DNA from: Sulfurimonas sp. HSL3-1 | GTDB taxonomy: Bacteria; Campylobacterota; Campylobacteria; Campylobacterales; Sulfurimonadaceae | Direction: 5' to 3' | Assembly: GCF_039645995.1 (NCBI RefSeq) | Contig: NZ_CP147920.1 | Coordinates: forward strand, 372,001-436,000 | Length of the DNA: 64,000 bases | Notes under the pieces: model-generated | Database searches by the model: none | Told to the model about the DNA's origin: nothing | What the model saw: the letters and a program-made list of their open reading frames with translations, nothing else | Shown: piece by piece, positions 55,436-62,409 of the stretch | How the letters are laid out: each line of letters begins with the position of its first letter | Position numbering within the stretch: the first letter of the stretch is position 1 | Position numbers and translations under genes: made by a program

Positions 55436-55497
55436 TACTCCAAAGCTTTTTTCTTGGGGTGGCTGAGCTGCTCCATGCTCTCTATTTTCTTTAACTG

Positions 55498-55675
55498 TTT
55501 TGTTCCCCTTCTTTTTTACGACGAGGCATTTAGTGCCTCGCATGTATTGCGCTTTAGCGCTTATGCTTATCCAAAAAAGAAGCCGAACCGGGAAGAAAAA
55601 AGGATAACAAGCTGCCGCTTTCGGGACATGCCAATCCCCGGTGATCCTACTGACACGCTAATGTCCGTTACGGCC
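55498..55675. repeat. Dispersed palindromic intergenic repeat, copy 2, with 47-base insert
   Basis: This 178-base element matches 17654-17784 over its whole length except for an extra 47 bases at 55518-55564, placed exactly between the two arms of the CTTCTTTTTT / AAAAAAGAAG palindrome. The insert holds two hairpins of its own (GAGGCA/TGCCTC and GCGCT/AGCGC). Like copy 1 it lies between convergent genes, accA and the exonuclease gene. It occupies most of the gap 55436-55703, in which I see no real gene. Confidence 0.85.
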
Positions 55676-55703
55676 CCTATAATTTAAATATATTGGAAAG
55701 TGC

Positions 55704-56495
55704 TTAGGCTTCGGGAGTTGTCTGCTCCGGGGGCTGGGGCGGGAATTTTGGGCGTTTGAGGCGTTTGGCCTTCTTGGAGAAGGTGATGAGCTCCTCGACG
55801 GTCTGGATCTCTGTTGGGATGCATTTGAGGGTGCGTTTGAAGAGCTTTGCCGTCGTCATCGCGTCGGAGAGGGCGCGGTGGTGGGTCGCCTCTTTGTAGA
55901 GCTCGAGCTGTTCGTTCAGGAAGGCGAGGCCGTAGCGGTAGGAGCTGATGGTGCGCTCGGCGAGGTCGATGGTGCAGAGGGTGCGGTTGAGCAGGGGCGC
56001 CATCCCGACACGCTCCATCATCTTCGAGGTGAACTGGAAGTCGAATTTGACGTCGTGACCGACGAAGATGTCGTTGCCCAGGAACTGTTTGAAATCCGAC
56101 AGTACTTCTCGCAGACCAGGAGCATCCTGGGTGTCTTCCTCCGCGATGCCGGTGATCTCGGTGATGTGCCCCGAGATATGGTCGCATCGTACCAGGCTCT
56201 CGAAGCGGTCGATGATGTGGAGGTTCTGCACCTTAACGGCGCCGATTTCGATGATCTGGTGTTTGTCGGGTTTGGAGCCGTTGGTTTCGATGTCGACGAT
56301 GCAGAAGGTCGCCGCCGAGAGGAGCTGGTCGCAGCTATGGGGATAGTAGCGTGTGCCGTCCCGGCTGACGAGTTCGAGCCCCTGGGCGCGCATCAGCTCG
56401 ACGGCCAGTTCGGCGTTTTCGCCGGTCAGCTGCTCGATCTGGTAGGCGGTGAGCCCTTCGCAGAGCTTCTGGGGGAGTTGGGAGGCTTCGATCAT
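55704..56495 (-). CDS. DnaQ-like 3'-5' exonuclease
   Basis: This encodes 263 residues of a DEDDh exonuclease related to the DNA polymerase III epsilon subunit. ATG 56495 overlaps the trpF stop codon by 4 bases and is preferred to a longer frame. About 60 N-terminal residues form a helical domain of unknown role; then Exo I is CIVDIETNG, Exo II is GHDVKFDFQF and Exo III is HRALSDAMTTAKLF. The C-terminus is a basic and proline-rich tail. It may be the proofreading subunit or a general nuclease; the sequence does not decide. Confidence 0.88.
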   Translation of the reverse strand: MIEASQLPQKLCEGLTAYQIEQLTGENAELAVELMRAQGLELVSRDGTRYYPHSCDQLLSAATFCIVDIETNGSKPDKHQIIEIGAVKVQNLHIIDRFESLVRCDHISGHITEITGIAEEDTQDAPGLREVLSDFKQFLGNDIFVGHDVKFDFQFTSKMMERVGMAPLLNRTLCTIDLAERTISSYRYGLAFLNEQLELYKEATHHRALSDAMTTAKLFKRTLKCIPTEIQTVEELITFSKKAKRLKRPKFPPQPPEQTTPEA

Positions 56496-57079
56496 GCTTT
56501 GGCCTTTGCAATAAACAGGCCAACCTTCTGCGGGTCTTTTTTCCCCTTGGACGCTTCGACACCGCTGCTGACATCGAGGGCGTAGAAGCCGTAGGGGAGG
56601 CACTCCTCGACGTTATCGGGGGAGAGTCCGCCGGCGAGGATGATTTTCGAACAGTCGACCCCCTCGAACCACTCGAGGTTGAGCCGCTTGCCCATCCCGC
56701 CGTAGGCGTCGCAGTAGGCGTCGACGAGTCGGTATTCGTCGGCGTGCGCGTTGACGTCTTCGGGGCTTTGTGCCCGGATCACACGGACATAGGGGCACTC
56801 CAGGGCGTCAAAGAGGGCATCGGGCGCATCGAAATGGATCTGGGCGAGGGTGATGCCGCTCGTTCGGGCCGCCGCGTTGATGGCCGGGGCCTCCTCGTTG
56901 ACGAAGAGACCGACCTTTTCGACGAAGGGCGGAAGTCTGCGGATGATCGCCGCGGCCGCCTCGGGGGTGATATGGCGCGGCGAGGGGGGATAGAACACAA
57001 AACCGAGCGCGTCGGCCCCGGCATCGATCGCACTCATGGCGTCTTCGTAGGAGGTGATGCCGCAGATCTTGACGCGCAC
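56492..57079 (-). CDS. trpF: Phosphoribosylanthranilate isomerase
   Basis: This encodes 195 residues of the TIM-barrel enzyme of tryptophan synthesis. The catalytic Cys is in VKICGIT at residues 3-9, and the Asp in ALDVSSGVEASKGKKD; GLFVNE and LAGGLSPDNV are also conserved. GTG 57079 is the start, 8 bases after the rpe stop codon. It is separated from any other trp gene in the window and lies in a unit with rpe and an exonuclease. Confidence 0.96.
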   Translation of the reverse strand: MRVKICGITSYEDAMSAIDAGADALGFVFYPPSPRHITPEAAAAIIRRLPPFVEKVGLFVNEEAPAINAAARTSGITLAQIHFDAPDALFDALECPYVRVIRAQSPEDVNAHADEYRLVDAYCDAYGGMGKRLNLEWFEGVDCSKIILAGGLSPDNVEECLPYGFYALDVSSGVEASKGKKDPQKVGLFIAKAKA

Positions 57080-57086
57080 GGAAGGC

Positions 57087-57728
57087 TCAGACTTTCAGGC
57101 TGCCGATGGCCGCTTCGAGGCCGTCTGCATGTTTGAAGACGTAGCTGCCGGCGACACAGACGTCGACGCCCGCGTCTTTGAGCGCGCCGATATTCGCGTC
57201 GTTGACCCCGCCGTCGACTTCGATGAGGCAGTCGGGGTTGATGCGGTCGCGCAGGTCGCGCAGGCGGCGGAGCTTCTCATAGACATCGATGAACTTCTGC
57301 CCGCCGAACCCGGGGTTCACGCTCATGACGAGGACCATGTCGATGTAGGGCAGCAGGTACTCGAGGCTTTCGGCCGGCGTATGCGGGTTGAGGACGATGG
57401 CGGGCTTGATGCCGAGGCTGCGGATGTACTGGGCCAGGCGGTGGGGGTGCTTCTCCTCTTCGATGTGGAAGGAGATGTACTCCGGATTCAGCGGCGCGAA
57501 GAGGTCGACGAAGAAGGTGTTGTTTTCGACCATCAGATGGATGTCGAGGGGTTTCGTGGCGGCTTCGGCGACGGCGGAGACGACGACGGGTCCGATGGTG
57601 AGGTTCGGCACGAAGTGGCCGTCCATGACGTCGACGTGCACGAGGTCGCAACCGGCGTCGCAGATCGCTTTGACGTCGCGCGCAAGGCTGCCGAAATCGG
57701 CGGAGAGAATACTGGGGGCTACAAGCAT
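57087..57728 (-). CDS. rpe: Ribulose-phosphate 3-epimerase
   Basis: This encodes 213 residues of the TIM-barrel enzyme that interconverts ribulose 5-phosphate and xylulose 5-phosphate. ATG 57728 gives the family start MLVAPSILSADFG and has AAAGGG upstream; ATG 57755 and a TTG at 57764 are in frame but add a Lys-rich extension. Catalytic and metal residues are in HVDVMDGHFVPNLTIGP, DIHLMVEN, SVNPGFGGQKF and IEVDGGVN. It heads the rpe-trpF-exonuclease unit and is divergent from rpmB. Confidence 0.96.
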   Translation of the reverse strand: MLVAPSILSADFGSLARDVKAICDAGCDLVHVDVMDGHFVPNLTIGPVVVSAVAEAATKPLDIHLMVENNTFFVDLFAPLNPEYISFHIEEEKHPHRLAQYIRSLGIKPAIVLNPHTPAESLEYLLPYIDMVLVMSVNPGFGGQKFIDVYEKLRRLRDLRDRINPDCLIEVDGGVNDANIGALKDAGVDVCVAGSYVFKHADGLEAAIGSLKV

Positions 57729-57844
57729 TGAGCTACCCTTTCTTTTTTTTGCCATTTTATCCAATTAGTGCGTGCTTTGCGCTAAAATGTAGGTACGCAC
57801 CGTGCTACCGTGGTTATTTAAGGAACTCTTTTGATTTTAGAGGA

Positions 57845-57850
57845 TATAAT
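57845..57850 (+). promoter_or_regulatory. -10 box for rpmB
   Basis: TATAAT at 57845-57850, 32 bases before the rpmB ATG. Another AT-rich box, TAAAAT at 57783, lies further upstream in the 153-base gap and could be an extra + strand promoter. Confidence 0.6.
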
Positions 57851-57881
57851 GCGCCACTAAATTTACGCAAGGAGCCTACAA

Positions 57882-58073
57882 ATGGCAAGAAAATGTGCTA
57901 TTAGCGGTAAGGGCCCAATGAGCGGGAACAACGTTTCTCACGCGAAAAATCGCACGAAAAGACGTTTCATGCCTAATCTTCGCACCGTCCGCGTCCAGAT
58001 GGAAGACGGTACGACTAAGAAGATTAAGATCTCTGCTTCTGAGCTTCGTACTATGAAGAAAAAACAGGCGTAA
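57882..58073 (+). CDS. rpmB: Ribosomal protein L28
   Basis: This encodes 63 residues of the 50S protein L28. The family start [33 protein letters not shown] is clear, and the C-terminus is basic. A CxxC zinc ribbon is not present: only Cys5 remains, as expected of a zinc-free form. AAGGAG lies upstream of the ATG. It stands alone between divergent rpe and the channel gene, 28 bases upstream of the latter. Confidence 0.97.
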   Translation: MARKCAISGKGPMSGNNVSHAKNRTKRRFMPNLRTVRVQMEDGTTKKIKISASELRTMKKKQA

Positions 58074-58101
58074 CTCCCTTACGCCGACAACTGAGCGCCG
58101 T

Positions 58102-59232
58102 TTGAATCTGATCCAAAAGATTCGCGCCTTTCTTCATTGGGAGACTCCTCCCAAACCCCAATACGATCTACTTCCCGATATTTACAGCCACCTCAAACCG
58201 TTTCGTCTGCCGCTGATTTTTACGGCAATCATCATGTTCCTCGGCACCATCGGCTACATGGTGATAGACGATTTTTCGCTGATAGACGCCATCTACCAGA
58301 CGGGGATCACCTTTACGACGGTCGGCTTCGGGGAGATCGCCCCCATTTCCGATGCGGGGAGGCTCTTTACGATCACGCTGATCATTACCGGTTTCGCCGT
58401 CTTCTCGATGGCGGTCGGTATTCTCGTCAACGAGATCAACCGCGGGAACATCTATAAAACCATAAAGGAGCGGGACATGCTCTACAAGATTGCGCGCTTG
58501 AAAAAGCATTTTGTCATCTGCTACCACAACGATTACACCATCGAAGTGACGAAGGAGCTGCGCCGTTCGCACATCCCCTTCGTCGTGATCGATCCCCGCG
58601 AGGAGATCGAAGCGTGGGCGAAACAGCACAAGTACCCCTATTTCCTCCGCGAAGAGCCCCATACGGAGGTGGCGATGCTCAAGGCGCATCTGAGCTCGGC
58701 GAGCGGGATGATCACCCTGTCGCCGCTGATCGCGGACAACATCGCGATCATTGCGTCGGTGCGTCTGTTTGAGAAGGAGCACCACCTGCCGCGGCCCTAC
58801 AACCTGATCAGCTCGGCCGAGACGATGAGCGACGTCGAAAAGCTGAAAAAGCTGGGGGCCGACACCGTCGTCTCGCCGACGAAGCTGACGGCGCAGCGCA
58901 TCACCTCCATGGCGGCGCGCCCGGATATGGAGAACCTTCTCGAGGAGTTCCTCTACCGCAGCGACACCCCGCTGGACATGGAGGAGATCTTCGTGCCAAA
59001 ATACAGCTGGATGGTCCTCAACCGCCTCAAGGAGACCCACCTCAGAGAGATCGCGAACGTCTCCGTCGTCGGGGTGACGCGCAAAGACGGCAAATTCGTT
59101 GCCATGCCCAAGGGGGACGACCTCGTCACCAGCGAGTCGAAACTGCTGGTCGTCGGGACCGAGAAGGGGATCAAAATGACCAAAGAGCTGGTACGCCAGC
59201 GTAAAAAACCGCAGGAGTTGCGTTATGTTTGA
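58102..59232 (+). CDS. K+-channel-like protein with an RCK-type domain
   Basis: This encodes 376 residues with two membrane helices (about 37-58 and 88-110) around a pore loop with the filter TTVGFGE at 72-78, the TVGFG variant of the K+ filter. A TrkA-N/RCK-like domain (about 134-250) and a TrkA-C-like domain (about 290-370) follow. The glycine-rich nucleotide loop of the RCK domain is missing: residues 140-147 read CYHNDYTI where GxGxxG is expected. It uses TTG 58102. It overlaps argJ by 8 bases. Ion selectivity and ligand are not proven. Confidence 0.88.
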   Translation: MNLIQKIRAFLHWETPPKPQYDLLPDIYSHLKPFRLPLIFTAIIMFLGTIGYMVIDDFSLIDAIYQTGITFTTVGFGEIAPISDAGRLFTITLIITGFAVFSMAVGILVNEINRGNIYKTIKERDMLYKIARLKKHFVICYHNDYTIEVTKELRRSHIPFVVIDPREEIEAWAKQHKYPYFLREEPHTEVAMLKAHLSSASGMITLSPLIADNIAIIASVRLFEKEHHLPRPYNLISSAETMSDVEKLKKLGADTVVSPTKLTAQRITSMAARPDMENLLEEFLYRSDTPLDMEEIFVPKYSWMVLNRLKETHLREIANVSVVGVTRKDGKFVAMPKGDDLVTSESKLLVVGTEKGIKMTKELVRQRKKPQELRYV

Positions 59233-60412
59233 GATGAAAAAAGTCGGCGGCGGCGTCTGCGCGCCGGAGGGGTTCTTTGCAGGGTCGGCCAGTGCCGGCC
59301 TTCGCCCGAACGGGGCGGACGACGTCGCCTTTATCTATGCCGACACCCCCTGTGAAATGGCGGCGGTCTTTACGACGAACAAGATGACGGCGGCACCGAT
59401 CCGCCACTACCGGGCCAAGGGGAGCTTCAAGAGCAACTTCGTGCTGATGAACGCCAAGAACGCCAACGCGATGACGGGCCCGGCGGGGATCGCCGACATC
59501 GACGAGGTCCTCGGGGAGCTGCAGGCGCATTACGGCAACCTGCACAACCCGGTGATGAGTTCGACGGGGGTCATCGGAGTGCGTCTGCCCAAAGCGAAGA
59601 TCACGGCGGCGGCAAAGAGCTTCGACCTCGGCAGCCGGGACAGCCTGGCGGCCGCGAAAGCGATCATGACGACGGACACCTTTTACAAGATGGTGTCGAC
59701 GGAGATCGTTTTGGAAGAGGGCAAACGTTTCCGCCTCGGGGCGATCGCCAAGGGTGCGGGAATGATCAACCCCGCGATGGCGACGATGCTCTGCTTCGTG
59801 ACGACCGACGCGGATGCTGAAGCGGCCGAGCTGCAAGCCTGCCTCGAAGCGGTCATCCCGACGACATTTAACGCGGCCAGCGTCGACGGGGATACCTCCA
59901 CGAACGATACGGTGATGCTCTTTTCCAACCGCAAAAGCGGCGCGTTTGATGCCGAAGCGTTCAAAACGGCCCTGCACGAGATGCTGCTGGAGCTGGCGCA
60001 GATGATGGTCAGCGACGGGGAGGGGGCGACGAAGATGGTCACTTTCCATGTGACGGGCGCGGCCAGCGACGACGAGGCGGAGACGGCGGCGAAGGCGCTT
60101 TCGAACTCCCTGCTGATGAAAACGGCCATTTACGGCGAAGATCCCAACTGGGGACGTGTCGCATCGACCATCGGCGCCAGCGGCGTTGCGTGCGACGAGG
60201 CGACACTGACGGTCAGTTTCGACGACGTCTGCGTTTATGACAAGGGGACGATCCTCTTTGATGCGGAGACGGAAAAGCTGGCGGCGGCGGTGATGAAGCG
60301 CGAACGCTTTACGATCAGCTGTGCACTGGGGATGGGCGAGGGGGCGTTTGACGCCTACGGCTGCGACCTCGGGCACGAATACGTCAAGATCAACGCCGAC
60401 TACAGAACGTAG
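59225..60412 (+). CDS. argJ: Glutamate N-acetyltransferase / amino-acid acetyltransferase
   Basis: This encodes 395 residues of ArgJ, which moves the acetyl group from N-acetylornithine to glutamate and so recycles it in arginine synthesis. The self-cleavage site is in KGAGMINPAMATML, with the Thr that becomes the N-terminal nucleophile of the beta chain. Upstream, MNAKNANAMTGPAG and MSSTGVIGVRLP are conserved; the C-terminus has GEDPNWGRV. Whether it also uses acetyl-CoA (bifunctional) cannot be read. It overlaps the channel gene by 8 bases. Other arg genes are absent here. Confidence 0.97.
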   Translation: MFEMKKVGGGVCAPEGFFAGSASAGLRPNGADDVAFIYADTPCEMAAVFTTNKMTAAPIRHYRAKGSFKSNFVLMNAKNANAMTGPAGIADIDEVLGELQAHYGNLHNPVMSSTGVIGVRLPKAKITAAAKSFDLGSRDSLAAAKAIMTTDTFYKMVSTEIVLEEGKRFRLGAIAKGAGMINPAMATMLCFVTTDADAEAAELQACLEAVIPTTFNAASVDGDTSTNDTVMLFSNRKSGAFDAEAFKTALHEMLLELAQMMVSDGEGATKMVTFHVTGAASDDEAETAAKALSNSLLMKTAIYGEDPNWGRVASTIGASGVACDEATLTVSFDDVCVYDKGTILFDAETEKLAAAVMKRERFTISCALGMGEGAFDAYGCDLGHEYVKINADYRT

Positions 60413-60425
60413 CGGCGTCTCCAAA

Positions 60426-60451
60426 GCCGAAATCGGCGGCCCTGCGGGCCG
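60426..60451. terminator. Tandem hairpins between convergent argJ and the 60453 gene
   Basis: GCCG/CGGC at 60426-60437 and CGGCCC/GGGCCG at 60437-60451 form two adjoining GC hairpins in the 40-base gap between the two stop codons. There is no clear T-run on either side, so termination is only a possibility. Confidence 0.35.
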
Positions 60452-60452
60452 T

Positions 60453-61076
60453 CTAAAAGCGGTAGCCTGCCTTGAGAAGGGTCCGCCAGTTGTCCAGGCT
60501 GTATTTCTTCGTAGTACCGAAATCGTTTTCGGTGGTCCATGTGCGGCGGATATCCACCCCCGCCAGGAAACTCCCCATATAGTATTTCAGACCCGCACCG
60601 GCCTGCAGCGTAAAGAGCCAGTCATTCGCGTTGTCGGTGGATGTCGTCGGAAACAATCCGCCTGTGGTCGTGGTCACTGGGTACTCGGTGTACATCGCGC
60701 CGATGCCGGGCCCGACGCCGAGAACGAGGTTCCGGGTGAAATGGATGAAATAGTAGGGGTTCATTTCGATCGCGGTAATGGTCACATCATCTTTATCGTA
60801 ACGGCTCAGGCTCAGCTGCTGCCGCAGCAGGTTGTCGCCGGGCAGGGTGAATACGGGACAGTCGAAAGAGAATTCGAGACCGTAGTTGTAGTCATCTTTG
60901 ACGGAACCGTTGTCAAAGTCCATCGTCCCGCCGACGGCGGCGAGTTCAATGTTGGCTTTCCAGTCCGGATCGGTAAAGATGGGCAGCAAGACGAATTTGT
61001 CCGCGGCGGAGAGCGCCGATGCGGACAGAATCGCGGCGCCGGCAAGGACGCTGAGCAGTTGGGTCGTTTTCTTCAT
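60453..61076 (-). CDS. Outer-membrane beta-barrel protein, unknown function
   Basis: This encodes 207 residues with a signal peptide (MKKTTQLLSVLAGAAILSASALSAADK) and alternating strands that end in KAGYRF; the terminal Phe is the usual BAM signal. ATG 61076 follows AGAGGAG; an in-frame ATG at 61130 is rejected. The size and strand spacing suggest an eight-stranded barrel. It could be an OmpW- or OprH-like small barrel, but I see no decisive motif. It has a TATGAT promoter box at 61133-61138 and is convergent with argJ. Confidence 0.8.
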   Translation of the reverse strand: MKKTTQLLSVLAGAAILSASALSAADKFVLLPIFTDPDWKANIELAAVGGTMDFDNGSVKDDYNYGLEFSFDCPVFTLPGDNLLRQQLSLSRYDKDDVTITAIEMNPYYFIHFTRNLVLGVGPGIGAMYTEYPVTTTTGGLFPTTSTDNANDWLFTLQAGAGLKYYMGSFLAGVDIRRTWTTENDFGTTKKYSLDNWRTLLKAGYRF

Positions 61077-61132
61077 TTTTACTCCTCTCTTGAAGAAAGA
61101 TGGTATGCACGATAGGCAAACTTTTTTCATTT

Positions 61133-61138
61133 ATCATA
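61133..61138 (-). promoter_or_regulatory. Possible -10 box for the 60453 gene
   Basis: ATCATA at 61133-61138 reads TATGAT on the - strand, giving a leader of about 50 bases before ATG 61076. The 139-base gap is AT-rich, unlike the surrounding genes. Confidence 0.45.
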
Positions 61139-61215
61139 CAAACAATCACATTTTAGTGACATTTTTCTGAAAAATTAGAAAAAGTTATCTGAGTATCAGA
61201 GCAGAAGCGGGAGTG

Positions 61216-61836
61216 TCAGCGCGGGGGAAGATCGAGGTGGGGAAGGTGCCAGCCGCGGTAGTGGGCGACGAGGCGGAGCACGGTGGCAAAGAGGGCGACG
61301 GCAAGGACGGCGGTGTCGTTCAGCCACCCCAGGGCGTCGAGCACGATCAGCATGACGGCGACGATGACGGCGATGGTGCCGTAGAAGTCGCTGGTCAGGA
61401 TGGCGGGAACGGTATTGACGAGCACGTCGCGGGTGACCCCGCCGCCGATGGCGGTGAGAAAGCTGACGATGATGACGCCGAAGAAGTTAAACTCCGCCGC
61501 GATGCCCAGCAGGGCGCCGGTGATGCTGAAGGCGACAAGGCCGACGGTATCGCTGATGATGAAGAGCCATTTGCGCTCAAGCGCGTCCCGGCGGTAGAGG
61601 CGCAGGGCCAGGGCGATCATGACGCTGGTGATGACGGTCACTGCCGGGTAGTAGTGGTTAAAAGCGAAGGGGGTGCGGTCGAGCATAAGGTCGCGGATCA
61701 CCCCGCCGCCGAGCGCCGTCAGGGAGGCGACGATGATGAGCCCCAGCAGGTCGAGCCGGTGGCGTACCCCGGCGAGGAAGCCGCTCAGGGCGAAGGCGAC
61801 GATGCCGATGATGTCGGCGAGGATAAAAAAGTCCAT
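61216..61836 (-). CDS. Trimeric intracellular cation (TRIC)-type channel family protein
   Basis: This encodes 206 residues of the UPF0126/YicG family, which includes bacterial TRIC cation channels. Two homologous halves are visible, each with three membrane helices and a GGGVIRD or GGGVTRD motif (about 44-50 and 129-135), and a seventh helix at the end. The permeant ion here is not known. It is 12 bases downstream of the gamma-carbonic anhydrase gene and probably transcribed with it. Confidence 0.9.
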   Translation of the reverse strand: MDFFILADIIGIVAFALSGFLAGVRHRLDLLGLIIVASLTALGGGVIRDLMLDRTPFAFNHYYPAVTVITSVMIALALRLYRRDALERKWLFIISDTVGLVAFSITGALLGIAAEFNFFGVIIVSFLTAIGGGVTRDVLVNTVPAILTSDFYGTIAVIVAVMLIVLDALGWLNDTAVLAVALFATVLRLVAHYRGWHLPHLDLPPR

Positions 61837-61848
61837 GGTTCCGGTATT

Positions 61849-62385
61849 TTAGGCGCCCGCCATGCGGAAATCCTCTTTGAAGGCGACGTAGCGCTCCGCC
61901 GAGGCGTAAAGCTCTTTGACCTCTTCATCAGAGAGCTCTCTGACGACTTTGGCCGGCGAGCCCATGATGAGCGAACGTGGCGGGAAGACCTTGTTCTTCG
62001 TCACCAGGGCCCCGGCACCGACGATGGACTCCTTGCCGATGACGGCGCCGTCGAGGATGGTCGCGCTCATCCCGATCAGGCAGGCGTCCTCGACCGTACA
62101 GCCGTGGAGCATGACGCGGTGGCCGATGGTGACGTCGCTGCCGATGATGGTCGGATGGCCGTCGCTCATGTCGGGTTTTTTGTAGTGGGTGACATGGATC
62201 ATGGAGAGATCCTGGATATTTGTGCGGTCGCCGATGACGATGCGGTGCACGTCTCCGCGTACGACGCAGCCGAACCAGACGGCGCACTCCTCGCCCATGG
62301 TGACATTCCCGATGACGTCGGCGCTTTTTGCGATCCAGGTATTGTCACCGAGCTTGGGTTCCCACTGTTTAAAGGGGTAGGTCAT
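61849..62385 (-). CDS. Gamma-carbonic anhydrase family protein
   Basis: This encodes 178 residues of a left-handed beta-helix built from hexapeptide repeats (VIGNVTMGEECAVWFGCVV and onward). Histidines in the MIHVTHY and IGHRVMLHG segments fit the zinc sites of gamma-carbonic anhydrase; the R and Q near VRGDVHRI and TNIQDLS are also conserved. Many proteins in this YrdA/CaiE-like group have weak or unproven carbonic anhydrase activity, so the reaction is uncertain. It lies between ppk and the TRIC-like gene on the same strand. Confidence 0.9.
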   Translation of the reverse strand: MTYPFKQWEPKLGDNTWIAKSADVIGNVTMGEECAVWFGCVVRGDVHRIVIGDRTNIQDLSMIHVTHYKKPDMSDGHPTIIGSDVTIGHRVMLHGCTVEDACLIGMSATILDGAVIGKESIVGAGALVTKNKVFPPRSLIMGSPAKVVRELSDEEVKELYASAERYVAFKEDFRMAGA

Positions 62386-62409
62386 TGTCGTTTCCTTGCT
62401 GTCGCGGCC

